Of a DNA stretch of 64,000 nt, positions 41,201 to 50,806 are shown in pieces. The notes beneath the pieces are model-generated. The model ran no database searches, had not been told where the DNA came from, and worked only from the letters and a program-made list of their open reading frames with translations. Position numbers and translations under genes: made by a program. How positions within the stretch are numbered: position 1 is the stretch's first letter; each line of letters opens with the position of its first letter. This DNA is from Zygaena filipendulae. Its lineage: Eukaryota; Arthropoda; Insecta; Lepidoptera; Zygaenidae. Location: contig OU015651.1 of assembly GCA_907165275.2 (NCBI GenBank), forward strand, positions 3,680,501 through 3,744,500, written 5' to 3'.

Positions 41201-41988
41201 CATAAATTTCGAATCGTATTTCTTTCTTCGTCATTCATGTGATCTAAACGAAGTCTTGTCAGATTGTCAACTAAAATTTTATCTGTCTCATAATTATCAT
41301 AGTCAAGTTTATTTGTTTTCAGTGTATTACTAAAGTCATACTTTTCTGTTTTTAATGGTTTGCGAAACTTTACTATCACTGCTTTGTCTGATGTATTTTG
41401 AATAACAGTATAAGCTAATCCATTAATACAATTAACAAGAGCACATGGCATCCGAGCTCCTGAACCAAAATCGGTTTTCTCTAAAATTCCCTGACCGTGT
41501 CCTAAGGTTGTAGGTACCTTGACGCGGGTTTCGCTACGAGGATCTAATCGAACTTCATGAATTGGTTTATACAGAATAGGTATGTCTGTATCGCACGTAT
41601 GTAATACTTGATTTTTCATATCGATAGTAGCGTCTAGTTGTTTTAGTAAGTCTGAACCGATTAAACCATCATATCGATCGTCTACTTGAAATATGTAAAA
41701 TTTGTGCATGGTATTGTTTTTTAACGTCTTTAATGAAGGTATAATTATAGCTTCATTATGATGGCTGCAAGCATGTGCACTAACTACCTGAAATGGTTCG
41801 TAAATTTTATAATTTGAAAAGAACTCGTTAGCTTTTGCGGGACTAATGAAAGATCGAGTGCTGCCCGTGTCAATCATAAATCGCGAATTTATTTCGGGTA
41901 TTTCTATATGTGGAAGTCTCAGAGTACTATCAAAGTTTAGATGTATTGTTATGGGCTGTTGGTATCTGAGGCCATTTCCTGAAAATTT
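38179..41988 (-). CDS. pol: Pol polyprotein (protease, RT, RNase H, integrase)
   Basis: The first ATG is at 41877 (1232 codons), but the frame is open through the gag overlap and is in the -1 frame, so entry by ribosomal frameshift at AAATTTT (41982-41988) is likely. From the ATG: aspartic protease DTGST (residues 3-7); reverse transcriptase with YRMVIDYRRLN (about 312-322) and catalytic YLDD (about 414-417); RNase H with TTDAS (about 561) and FTDHRP (about 627); integrase with an HHCC zinc finger (CEAC about 921-924) and DD35E residues near D953, D1007 and E1043 (VIERFH). A basic C-terminal tail follows. It makes and integrates the element's DNA. No stops or frameshifts are visible. The end overlaps env by 44 nt. 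Confidence 0.96.
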   Translation of the reverse strand, partial: KFSGNGLRYQQPITIHLNFDSTLRLPHIEIPEINSRFMIDTGSTRSFISPAKANEFFSNYKIYEPFQVVSAHACSHHNEAIIIPSLKTLKNNTMHKFYIFQVDDRYDGLIGSDLLKQLDATIDMKNQVLHTCDTDIPILYKPIHEVRLDPRSETRVKVPTTLGHGQGILEKTDFGSGARMPCALVNCINGLAYTVIQNTSDKAVIVKFRKPLKTEKYDFSNTLKTNKLDYDNYETDKILVDNLTRLRLDHMNDEERNTIRNLCHEYKDIFYCDKLPLTFTNKVKHVIRTTNEDPIYIKPYRQPQVINDEINRQVDKLLKENVIQESFSPWSAPVHLVPKKLDASGERKYRMVIDYRRLNDITIDDKYPLPNISDLFDKLGKSIYFSTLDLASGYHQIEVNETDRQKTAFSTQSGHYEFLRMPFGLKTAPATFQRAMDSILRGLNGIHCLVYLDDIIIFSSSLQEHVQKLRQIFDRLRETNLKIQLDKSEFLRKEVLYLGHSITKEGLRPNNDKINTIINLPIPKTTTEIKSFLGLIGYYRKFIKDFAKLTRPLTNCLKKNHKVLITDEYVTAFNKCKEILTNAPLLQFPDFTKPFILTTDASNYALGAVLSQGPVGGDLPIAYASRTLNDAETRYSTIEKELLAVVWAVKHFRPYLYGRKFTIFTDHRPLAWLNSLKEPNSKLTRWRLRLAEYNYEVIYKNGKQNTNADALSRIKLNVLHKDDSSSLVVNVDKRQRKGNSNLNPKSPITISSESEMDETSERLQRPTSPYSIRTPTCSSTLTASESENLTIHTDTIHSNKETESIGIPILKEAIDTKPNQILVYSWLKNEISVKNISNKTQKILEVHLPLDRADLIKDFLKNYIGGKKKYFIYFENTNHRTQFVEAFISLFKKGAVKLFECTERVIYVEDEAEQKEIILKYHLGKNCHRGIKETAGHLKRTYYWNNLEETVASVINSCEACRKMKYDRKPFKPLLQLTQTQNKPFQELFIDLFSIEGKYYLTIIDAFSKLGQAFELSNRSTPEVVRGLIKYFSFYGTPYKISSDSGSEFNNSLIKELLEFYKIELHIGTPNNPNSMGVIERFHSTIIEIYRLAKYEHKQTDASSIMTYAIMAYNHSIHSTTGLTPFEVVFGHTESKNPFDINVNKQYMQLLIRDHAKRTKFLYKEIAKRMIETKEKIREKRGGESDFKIELDDRIYVKGTNIRRSKDKPRYEKAVVTGEIARNVVPVQLKKRNTKIPIKDVKRPSQARPARSPATDDDEPMPRPSTAPT

Positions 41989-43253
41989 GTCTCTAAAATT
42001 TCCTCATTATTTTGTACCGGTTGCTCTTGTTCGTACTCAACATACTGGTTCTCATCATATTCGTTGTACACAGGTATATCATTATTGTCACAATAATCAG
42101 GGCTATGGTCGTAATCATAAAGTTCATTATTATGGAAAACATTTTGCTGTGAATCTTCGATAAAGTTTTGTTTTATTGGCGGTGCAGTACGCATCGACAC
42201 ATCAGTATTATAATCTAACTTTTGAACAGGTTTGTTGAAGTGAGGATTATTATTTAATTGTGGGCGGTACCCTTGCGGAATACCAAATTTAAAGTTTGGG
42301 TTATTATTATTAAATTGTGAACGATAGCCTCCTTGCGGAATGCCGAATTTAAAATTTTGGTTGTTATTGTTAAATTGAGGACGATATCCTCCTTGCGGGA
42401 TGCCGAATTTAAAATTGGGATTACCATGACTATTATTAAATTGAGGTCGGTATCCCCCTTGTGGAAGGTTAAAATTATTTCGGTTACCATAAGGAGAAAA
42501 ACCAAATTTAAACTTTTGTTGCATCGGCAGTTGCGGTGCTGGTATTTTAAAACCAAAGTTATTATTTATTGGCTGCGCAAATTTAGCATGATTTTGATGA
42601 AAAGAAGAATGTTGTGCTGAATTTGACAGTTGAAAATTCTTATAATTTGGTTTATCTTTATTTTTTGAGTCGTATTGAAACTGAACATTAACTTCTTCTG
42701 TTACTATTGCTAATGCGTTTTCTAAAGTAAGGTTAGGTGGCGTCAATCTTAACCTTATAAGCCTGATAAATTCTTTTGGCAAATTAAAAAGAAAAACATC
42801 GAAAGCAGCTTTGTTATAAATAATCATCTTTGCGGCTTTAACACCTTCATCTACGAGTAAATTCACTTTTGAAAATAATGTACTGCGTACGTTTTGTACC
42901 CTTTTGCAGAAATCGATATAAGATTCGCCATTTTTTATTTTTAATGATTCTAACTCAATCGCGACACATTCCTCCGAACGTGGATCTCCAAAATGTTGAA
43001 TGAAAACCCCTCGTAATGTATTCCAACTATTAATGTCATCCCTCTCGCTAAGGAGAGCGGCAGCTCTACCAGTTAATCTACTTGTAATACATTGGAAAAC
43101 GTAAGATAATTGTACCGGATTATTTGGACCACCAAAGTTAACCAAAACGTATTCACATTTTTTAATAAAAAGATTTAGTAAGTTGGGCTCTCCATCATAT
43201 TTTGGTATTAAATTTAGAATATCTTTCGGTATCACCTGAACACTTTGAGCCAT
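41949..43253 (-). CDS. gag: Gag structural protein
   Basis: 434 codons from ATG 43253 (MAQSVQVIPKDILN). I prefer this start to the upstream in-frame codon at 43316 because it matches the usual errantivirus gag opening. The N-terminal two thirds is a helical capsid-like region (SRLTGRAAALLSERDD, GDPRSEECVAIELESLK). The C-terminal part has about 3.5 tandem copies of a 20-residue unit, PQGGYRPQFNNN plus FKFGI (residues about 264-339). There is no CCHC zinc knuckle, as in other errantiviruses, and the Arg/Asn/Gly repeats may bind RNA instead. An acidic tail ends at 41949. It assembles the particle. Confidence 0.94.
   Translation of the reverse strand: MAQSVQVIPKDILNLIPKYDGEPNLLNLFIKKCEYVLVNFGGPNNPVQLSYVFQCITSRLTGRAAALLSERDDINSWNTLRGVFIQHFGDPRSEECVAIELESLKIKNGESYIDFCKRVQNVRSTLFSKVNLLVDEGVKAAKMIIYNKAAFDVFLFNLPKEFIRLIRLRLTPPNLTLENALAIVTEEVNVQFQYDSKNKDKPNYKNFQLSNSAQHSSFHQNHAKFAQPINNNFGFKIPAPQLPMQQKFKFGFSPYGNRNNFNLPQGGYRPQFNNSHGNPNFKFGIPQGGYRPQFNNNNQNFKFGIPQGGYRSQFNNNNPNFKFGIPQGYRPQLNNNPHFNKPVQKLDYNTDVSMRTAPPIKQNFIEDSQQNVFHNNELYDYDHSPDYCDNNDIPVYNEYDENQYVEYEQEQPVQNNEEILETNFQEMASDTNSP
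41982..41988 (-). other. Probable -1 frameshift site AAATTTT
   Basis: In the gag frame the codons read ACA-AAT-TTT, so the heptamer A-AAT-TTT is in the X-XXY-YYZ phase needed for simultaneous slippage. It lies 30 nt before the gag stop codon, and the pol frame is open from here. A second AAATTTT just upstream (41995-42001) is in the wrong phase. I did not identify a downstream stem-loop or pseudoknot. Confidence 0.7.
42240..42461 (-). repeat. 60-bp tandem repeat within gag
   Basis: PQGG(Y)R units start at about 42461, 42398, 42338 and 42278, i.e. spacings of 63, 60 and 60 bp. The reading frame is kept throughout. Confidence 0.9.
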
Positions 43254-43491
43254 TTTTAAATTTATATTCACTTTAACACAACAAGTACTAAAAAGATAAC
43301 ACAATAAAAGACACACACAATTTAATTCTTAAGGCTATAAATGATTAAAATTATTTTATAGAGTGATAGAGTCACAAATTATTTAAACGAATTTAATATA
43401 AGAACTATATATTTTATTTTTTTCAAATGTTGTATTTGTAACTAGGATTAATTATTTCAACAAATTATTCTTAATTTAATATACCGATTCA

Positions 43492-43745
43492 GTGTAATAT
43501 CTTAATATCCTAAATATAAAATAGAGCAAAGTATTTAAAATCAAATAGATTTGTTATTTGATTAAAATATTCGTAATTATGTACCGATGAAGTGTACGAT
43601 CTATAAAACTAAATTATACCGATGTAGTGTATAAAATAGAGCAAAGTATTTAAAATCAAATAGATTTGTTATTTGATTAAAATATTCTTAATTATGTACC
43701 GATGAAGTGTACGATCTATAAACTAAGTTATACCGATTTAGTGTA
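43492..43745 (-). promoter_or_regulatory. Leader repeat: five copies of a 15-bp motif
   Basis: TACCGATNNAGTGTA (plus-strand reading) occurs at 43492, 43582, 43617, 43697 and 43731. The last four lie in a 115-bp tandem duplication (ATAGAGCAAAG at 43521 and 43636). All are in the untranslated leader between the primer site and gag, the position where Drosophila gypsy has its Su(Hw) insulator. The motif is not the Su(Hw) site; function is unknown. Confidence 0.8.
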
Positions 43746-44017
43746 TGTTTGCCTATTTTTGTGCAATCAGATAACGTTACTTGAGCGATTTTCTGTCTCT
43801 ATAGTAACATTTAATATTTGGAAGTCATAGGGAAAGCAAAGGAAGTAAAGGTTGTACTCACAAGCCACCCATGTCTTCCAGCAATGGTCCTGGTCCTGGT
43901 CACCTTGGAGTCTTATTTATTTGGTTCGTATGGATACCCTTTCACACGCCGAACACGCACTTCAGACCGATTTTTGTGTCTTCGAGAGCACGAGCACGAC
44001 GATAGGATATAGAGGGT

Positions 44018-44035
44018 ATCCTACCGGCTGCGCCA
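44018..44035 (-). other. Primer-binding site (serine-tRNA type)
   Basis: On the element strand TGGCGCAGCCGGTAGGAT begins at the last base of the 5' LTR. It is complementary to the 3' end expected of an insect tRNA-Ser (…CUGCGCCA), the primer I recall for TED, 17.6 and 297; gypsy itself uses tRNA-Lys. Confidence 0.8.
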
Positions 44036-44335
44036 GACAAATCACGGTAGATCCAGGACCGCTTTTTAAAAAGCAATTTAATGCATTTTAATACGTCTTT
44101 ATTGTATGACCATTACAATAAGAATGAATGCTTAAAACTAACATTAAAACTAACATGAGTACATGAGTACATTATTCTTAATTCCTAGCACCTTATCTCT
44201 ACCGGGCGGATGGACTTCGCCGTGTAGCGCGAATGCTTGCTCAGCGTCTGTGGCTGGCCACCCGGTCGTTGTCACAGTATGATAATATTTATAATATAGA
44301 GAAATTATTCAGTACTTGGTACCGTCAACATGACT
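44035..44335 (-). promoter_or_regulatory. 5' LTR (promoter)
   Basis: Same 301-bp sequence as the 3' LTR. It drives transcription towards lower coordinates. TATA-like ATTATAAATATT and an AATAAA (complement of 44098-44103) are present. Confidence 0.95.
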
Positions 44336-44339
44336 AGGT

Positions 44340-45058
44340 ACGCTGCATACTGATTTACTAAATTAAAAATATTTTTAATTCTTTTTTTTTTATAAATTCA
44401 ACGAAATGTTATAATAGATAAGTACAATTAAATTAGAACGTGAAATTGATTTAGGGTAGAACTCTCCAATTTAATTTACACAATTTAATTAACAGTTAAA
44501 AGAACATTGTTCGAATAATAAAAACTTTGGCATAAAAGGCACCCTTGTCGTACAAATTGTTTCGTAGAGGACGTCAATAATTTTTCTTTGTTTATAGAGT
44601 TTGTGAACCCGCGAGAGTCGCCGCCGCTAAAAAGAGCGTCATCGTCACTAAAGTTTTGGCTTCGCCTATCGGTACGAGCACCGAAACGCTTGTAGCGTGA
44701 TTTTATTGAACTATAAAAATACAATACTATCCAGACGCCTCGTCTGTTTATTAGACGCTACGAGGGTCTACGCTTATTCTACGAACCGTTGCTTGTACTA
44801 CGAGTGCTACGTAGCTTTTAAAGCGATATCAATCAGTACAATAATACCTACGTCCTACATACAATTTTTTTAAGAGTCATACCCAGGTAAATTATTATAC
44901 CTACTTGCATGTACAAATATTTATTATACCATTATATTACAGTTACTGATAGTTTCGAATCAATAATGTGTATATAGGTATATACACAAGGCAAACAATA
45001 TTATAAAACCGTTCAGTAACCCTTTATATGATATTATATGATCTTCAATTTTTTAACA
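44340..45058. other. No recognisable feature
   Basis: Host flank of the errantivirus. The minus-strand ORF at 44485-44724 has no recognisable motif. Confidence 0.5.
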
Positions 45059-45238
45059 AGCAGTTCTCCGTTACTTTGTCCGCGTGAATTTTGTAATTCC
45101 CTCGTGAAATTCGGGATAAAGAGTAGTCTTTGCTGATAAAGGGCAGGGCATAAACTATCTCTATTCCAAATTTAATTTAAATATTTCTGTTTCACGGTGA
45201 AGAAGTAATAAACACACACTCACAAACGCATATTCTCA
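45059..45238 (-). mobile_element. HEL fragment, diverged
   Basis: GCAGTTCTCCGTTACTTTGT, AATTCCCTCGTGAAATTCGG-like block, CATAAACTATCTCTATTCC and AAACACACACTCACAAACGC. Confidence 0.5.
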
Positions 45239-45288
45239 AAAAATTTATGAATTTTTTAAAGTTGCCATTTATATGGGTTACCATAGCA

Positions 45289-45614
45289 ATGGGCATGTTG
45301 ACTAATTTTTATTTTTTAGTCCGTCTTGTAGATTATTAAAAAATATTGGACACGTATTTTTTCTTTTTTTACGTAATCAAAAAATAACGGCGATATATTG
45401 TGTTGAAAATTCGCGTGACGTCACTATTCTGACAGTTTGTATGGCGGTTTTAGCGGTTAGTGACGTCACGACCCCCTCACCCTAAACTTTAATGCGCCTT
45501 ATCTCTGTATATTTTAATTTATTTAAAAAAGCAAAAAATACGTGTCTATTGTTTTTTTATTTTCTAACTGACGGACTAATTAGAATTTTGATTTTCAAAA
45601 GTCAACATCCCTAT
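45289..45614. mobile_element. MITE-G copy C, inverted orientation (326 bp)
   Basis: ATGGGCATGTTGACTAA start and AGTCAACATCCCTAT end. Both palindromes are intact: GTGACGTCAC at 45415-45424 and 45460-45469. No clear flank duplication. Confidence 0.85.
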
Positions 45615-45933
45615 TGTTGTTTTTAGATACTTTTTTTTGTAGTTTACAAATTGAATATGATAATAACGCTCCATATTGAGGCTACAACATAATATGCAAC
45701 ACCTATAACACTGTATCTCTGTACATATTTACGCACGTCAATCAAACGAAGCAACTTTGCCAATATAAATGTAAATCAATGTGTGCACCACCAAAGCCTA
45801 GGCGCAACATATTAACGCAGTGTAAAAATCCATACAATGGTCCAACGCTTTGATGTTTTTTAAGAAAACCAAACAATGGAGTATGGACAGCCTACGTATT
45901 AATAATATTGAGCAATAGTTATATCTAGGGGAA
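45615..45933. other. No recognisable feature
   Basis: AT-rich spacer. Confidence 0.5.
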
Positions 45934-46214
45934 TCCTTACTAATATTATAAATGTGAATGTGAGTTTGTTTGTTTCACGGCTAAACGGCTCAACCGATCA
46001 CCACGAAATTTTGTCATATACGTTGTCAGGGGTACAGAGAAGGACATAGGGTACTTTTTATCCCGGAAGTCCCACGGAAACTCCGAATTTGTATACTACC
46101 TACACGTTGTCAAGGGTAGGTACAGAAAAAAATATAGGGTAGTAAGTACTTTTATCTCGGAATACCCGCGGGATCTCCGAAACTAGCGCACGTGAAACTG
46201 CGGGGAACAGGTAG
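45934..46214 (+). mobile_element. HEL long variant, copy 2
   Basis: TCCTTACTAATATTATAAAT start. Shares the CTACACGTTGTCAAGGGTAG insert and second TATCTCGGAATACCCGCGGG block with 8135-8457. The 3' terminus is GTAG rather than CTAG. Confidence 0.8.
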
Positions 46215-47115
46215 TTTCAAATAATTTTATTTTAGACAGAGAAATTACCTTTATTTTATTAACCATAGGACATTAAGAGTTTCGAGATTAAGCGAGAAAA
46301 TAGTTTCTATTATATAGTTTTTAATAGGTAAGTACCAAAATAAAATTTGTAATCAATTATACTTACCCTCAATCTGCAAAATCATCATCACGTCGAGCTA
46401 CTTAGGTATATCACTCGTTTGCGACATTATAAAGCCAGGAAAACAAAACACACAAACATTAATTTCACAAAAGTTTATCCCTGATTTTGCTTGCTAGCAC
46501 CCAATAACCAGTACTTGTTGTTAGCACCAAAACAATTATGTGAAGAGTTTACACGCGCTAATGATGTCTGATAGGTACTTTTATATTTTTTTGTTAATTT
46601 GAACAAGAGTTGCTGTTAACACCCCTCCGTGGATCTGAAGACTACCTATATTTAATTTATGTCATCATGTGTGTAGACCTTCGGCTCTCAGCTCACACAA
46701 AATTCCACAAGGAATATGGTAATTCACTGTTATCTAAAAAAATCATACTTGAGTACAAGTATATATGTATTTCTTTTCTGCAAAAAATTATTAAGTAACA
46801 GTTATTTTATGTGAGTTTTCTTTTTAGGTATGTTATAACTTTTTAATTGTTGTATTGTTTTAGAGAATATTAATTTGTACTTGAAATAATTTAAAGAATT
46901 CGTGAAAAAAGAAGCAAGAAAAGTTAAGTAAACCTGAGATAATTTTAAATAACCCTGGATATTATTCCTGCAATTAATGCCGAATGTCGCAAGGGAACTA
47001 AAGAAGGGTTGAGAAGCGAACTTTCGAAACCCTCTTATTACCTACGTTAATGTTCCTACACAACATTAATACTTTGAAACTTCATTAACTGTAAATTGTT
47101 TGTTTTATGTAAACA
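46215..47115. other. No recognisable feature
   Basis: AT-rich; the ORF at 46610-46798 is unsupported. Confidence 0.5.
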
Positions 47116-47411
47116 CTAGCTGTGGTCTCCGCGGCTTCACCCGCAGAAATTTCGGAGATCCTGCAGGAATTCCAGGATACAAAGGACCATCTCCTTTTCT
47201 GTACCCCAAGCAACGTGTATGCAAAATTTCATGATATTTCACCGGTGGTAATTACAGAGTTTCCGCGGGAATTCCGGCACAAAAAGTACCCTATGTTCTT
47301 CTCTGTACCTCTGACAACGTACAATATTTCATGATGATCGGTTAAGCCGTTAAGTTGTGAAAGCGTAACAGACAGACGGAGTTACTTTCACATTTATAAC
47401 ATTAGCAGGGA
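47116..47411 (-). mobile_element. HEL partial dimer
   Basis: CTAG and hairpin, one 3' half (AATTTCGGAGATCCTGCAGG to GCAAAATTTCATGA), then a second 3' half starting TTTCACCGGTGGTAATTACA, then a single 5' half ending ATTAGCAGGGA. The duplicated part includes a hairpin remnant. Confidence 0.8.
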
Positions 47412-47788
47412 TTTGCCTATGCAAACTCACTTTTAAGTACTCATACGTATATTTTTGGGCAAGTGAAATAATTGAATTTTATAAATTCTAGAAGATTTAA
47501 CGCTAACCAGTTTACTTAATATGATAGGACATAATTTATACTTGTATTATAAACATGCAGTATGATGCATAATCCAAATCACTCCACCTGCAGTTAGTTA
47601 CCTGGCCTCACCGAGAGAATCTCTACCATAAAAGATTTACTGCCTCTTTTATGTTAAGCTGTTTTTAATATTTTATGTGTTCTGCTTTTTAAAGATCATA
47701 AAATATTACTTATTTTTAACGGACTTCCTGAAGCTTGATGCTTTATTAGGTTTCTTAGCTTTTATACCTACTTATGTTCGCTCGTAAA
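47412..47788. other. No recognisable feature
   Basis: AT-rich spacer between HEL copies. Confidence 0.5.
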
Positions 47789-47987
47789 CCTACTATAATA
47801 TTATAAATGCGGAAGTAACTCTGGCTGTCTGTCTGTTACGCTTTCACGCCTTAACAGCTTAACCGATGATAGCAAACCTTTGCATACACGTTGGCAGGGA
47901 TACATAGAAGGACATAGAGTACTTTTATGCCCGAATTCCCGCGGGAACTCCGAAATTAACGCGGGTGAAACCGTGGGGAACAGCTAG
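47789..47987 (+). mobile_element. HEL repeat, full length
   Basis: CCTACTATAATATTATAAAT start with the first base changed; GGTGAAACCGTGGGGAACAG and CTAG-T end. Confidence 0.8.
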
Positions 47988-48091
47988 TTAAAAATATTTC
48001 ATTTTTCCACATTCATATAGAGTAGCCTTGTAATTATGTGACGACTTTATTGACTCGCAAAATTGTTTTATTTATTGTATATTATTTTATA

Positions 48092-48366
48092 CTAGCTGTT
48101 CCCCGTGGTTTAACCCGCGGAAATTTCGGAGATCCCGCAGGAGTTCCAGGGTACAAAGTACCATGTCCTTTTCTGTACCCCTAGCAACGTGTATGCAAAA
48201 TTTTATGAGATTTCACCGGTGTAAATTTCGGAGTTCTCGCAGGAATTTTGGGATAAAAAGTACCCAATGTCCTTCTACATAATTTCATGATGATCGGTGA
48301 GCCGTTAAGATCTGAAAGCGTAACAGATAGACAGACAGAGCTACTTGGGATATTATATAGTAGGGA
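48092..48366 (-). mobile_element. HEL partial dimer, second copy
   Basis: Same duplicated 3'-half structure as 47116-47411 (internal TTTCACCGGTGTAAATTTCG), ending ATATAGTAGGGA. The two share the breakpoint, so they descend from one rearranged element. Confidence 0.8.
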
Positions 48367-48794
48367 TTATACTATAGACACGAGTACCTACTTGCGTAAA
48401 ATATTTTGTATAGGCAACACATATTTCAACTACCTGTTGCTCCGATCTTCAACAAACTAACAGAAACTCAGTCTAAACTAGACTCTCTACCATTACAATA
48501 AGCTCGAAAAAAGTTTGTATTTTATGGGAATAGATAAAAAATTGTGCCCAAAACATCGTGCGTAAACTCAATTTTGTGATGCGTCAAACGATATTAATAG
48601 ATGAGGCGAAATTCGCCTTCATTTTTATACGAGTATAAATACATAAAAAAGAGGTTTATCAAATTCAAAGTCGATTATGATGAAAAGGCTTTATATATTT
48701 ACCAATATTTCTTGTCATTTATTATTATGTGATAATAACATAGTAATAATAAAATAGGTGCACTATATTTAGGTTTTGTATAATATTAAACGTT

Positions 48795-49100
48795 AGAGTC
48801 CCGTACCTCAAAAGATAAAAAAGGAGCCCTTATAGGATCACTTTGTTGCCCGTCTCTATGCCTGTTGGTCGGTCTGTCGAGACCCTTTGTCTCGAAACGC
48901 GTGAAGGTATCGAGTTGAAATTAAAACGAAATACTCAATTCTAGGTACAGTCCCATGAAGCTGTGAAAAAACTTCTAAGTTGACTTAAAAAACAAAAGAT
49001 ACGGCAACCTAAGGAAATCATTTAAAGGGTACTTTCTGTTGACCTATTAAATCTATTTATGAAATTTTGCAAGTAATATCGTCTTACAGGGAAAAATCTA
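48795..49100 (+). repeat. Interspersed repeat (CCCGTACCTCAAAAG type)
   Basis: GAGTCCCGTACCTCAAAAG, GGAGCCCTTATAGGATCACT, CTGTCGAGACCCTTTGTCTC, then GAAGGTATCGAGTTGAAATT and AAAGATACGGCAACC. I recognise the pattern as a widespread lepidopteran repeat without a name. The window shows a related start at 53229. Confidence 0.5.
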
Positions 49101-49253
49101 AAACTATACATTTGTAAATAAATCATAAAAACTATAGTCTCCATCTACATAATCAATCATCGAGGTTAAATAAGTAATTATTGTATGAGTGATCAAATAT
49201 TTTTGTAGATTTATAAACTTTGATAGGTACGTTCACAGAGCTCATCTGCCTAC

Positions 49254-49578
49254 ATGGGTTAGTTGAATTTTTTTTCTTTTAGTCCAGTTTGTAGATTAAC
49301 AAAAAATATTGGACACGTATTTTTTCTTTTTTTACATAATCAAAAAATAACGGCGATACATTGAGTTGAAACGCGTGACGTCACTATCCGGTACAGTTTA
49401 TACGGGGGCTTACAACGATTAATGACGTCACGAGCCCCCACCCTAAACTTTAATGCTCTATATCTATGTATAATTTCATTAATTTTAAAAGGCGAAAAAT
49501 ACGTGTCCATTATTTTTTTATTTTCTAACTGACGGACTTATTAGAATTTTGATTTTTAAAAGTCGTCAAGATCTCTAT
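49254..49578. mobile_element. MITE-G copy D, inverted orientation, diverged
   Basis: Ends ATGGGTTAGTTGAA and GTCAAGATCTCTAT. GTGACGTCAC at 49375-49384 is intact; the second palindrome reads ATGACGTCAC. More substitutions than copies A, B, C and E. Confidence 0.8.
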
Positions 49579-50614
49579 TATTTTCACCACCCGAAATTTT
49601 GGAAGTTTTTGATGAACCAAAATAAAGTATGTCCCATATGTCTATGCAAGAGTTATTATATTAATGCTGTCAACATGCCAAGTTCAACTTTCAACCAAGT
49701 CCTGACTTTTGTGTAAAACATGTACAGACAGGCAACATTTGAAAAACAACAGAACTGTTTTTACCTCCATCATAATAGGTAGGTATAATACTTTTTTAAG
49801 ATGCTTTATTTAAAAAGTTCCTTGGCGAAAGTGCCTATAAAATTAATGGTCAATGATTTACCGTGGCTGCACTCGATTTGTATTGGCGCCTCAGTTGTCA
49901 TGACAACAGGGTACCTACCTACCTACTACGTTACAAAAAGCGATTTCTATCGTAAGCGTTCTTCAAGTGTTAAAACTCATAAATCTTAATGTTGAGTATT
50001 AGTAATGGCATGAATGATTTAAAGGCACATAAAAGAGCCGTTTTTATTATCTAATTTATAACTATGTATAACTTTTCCTATTGTTTGATGGTAGATTTTT
50101 TTCAAACTGAACTGCCATGAAAACTACATTTAATTAAGCATGTGAAATGGTTCATGTGCACAACAACCTAACCGTTTCCAACGAAGAGAGTTTAACTTAC
50201 CCAATACCCGTGTCAACAGTAAATCGCTAGATAAAAACTCTACAAATACAAAAAATATACAAAATTAACTAATTGACGATTCTTCGGTAGTCGTCGCTTG
50301 ATAAATTGATGTGCCTCTGCATGTGTTGAAAATACTTAAATATTAATTAAATACAGAGGTTTTCTTCTAGTGTAGGTGACAGTGTTCATTTGTTTAAGAA
50401 TATAAGTATCAAATTGTTTACGCTGTATTGTGCTTGTTCTTAATTATAGAAATAAAGAAATTATTATTGTTATTGTTATGGTACTATTTAGCATTTTACT
50501 ATGAAAATGCCAGGCATTATTGGCATAGTAAAGTTATAACTAGAACTATGAAAGACGGGCTCTAAAAAGGGTCCATAGTAAATTTCAATACAATAATTTC
50601 ACCGTGTACTTACA
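49579..50614. other. No recognisable feature
   Basis: AT-rich; the ORF at 49801-49989 is unsupported. Confidence 0.5.
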
Positions 50615-50806
50615 ATAGGCTATTTTACTACTTTTTTTTTCTAAATTCTATTTAGTCCGTCAGTTAGATAATAAAAAAATAATCATCGACTCAACATAAT
50701 ATCTCCGTTATTTTTTTCTTAGGTGAAAAAATAAAAAATACGTGTCTAATATTTTTTATGAATCTACACGACCGGCTAAAAATAAAAAAATGTCAAATAG
50801 CTTAAT
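50615..50806. mobile_element. MITE-G deletion derivative or sister family (192 bp)
   Basis: Retains the subterminal TTTAGTCCGTCAGTTAGA block and the ATACGTGTCTAATATTTTTT block. It lacks about 140 bp of the centre including both palindromes. Its ends (ATAGGCTATTTTAC and the complement of AAATAGCTTAAT) differ from the MITE-G termini. Confidence 0.6.

Larger units (their letters stand above)
36239..44339 (-). mobile_element. Intact errantivirus (Ty3/gypsy LTR retrotransposon with env)
   Basis: The 8093-bp element (36243-44335) is flanked by the 4-bp duplication AGGT at 36239-36242 and 44336-44339. All parts are on the minus strand: 5' LTR 44035-44335, primer site, leader, gag, pol, env, polypurine tract, 3' LTR 36243-36543. 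None of the three ORFs contains an internal stop. LTRs beginning AGT, a gag without zinc knuckle and an F-like env are marks of insect errantiviruses such as gypsy and the lepidopteran TED. Identical LTRs mean recent insertion. Confidence 0.97.

Noticed and set aside
41995..42001. Second AAATTTT as frameshift site
   Set aside because: Out of phase with gag codons (GAA-ATT-TTA).
42254..42620. 100- and 95-codon ORFs in the gag region
   Set aside because: Alternative frames of the gag tandem repeat.
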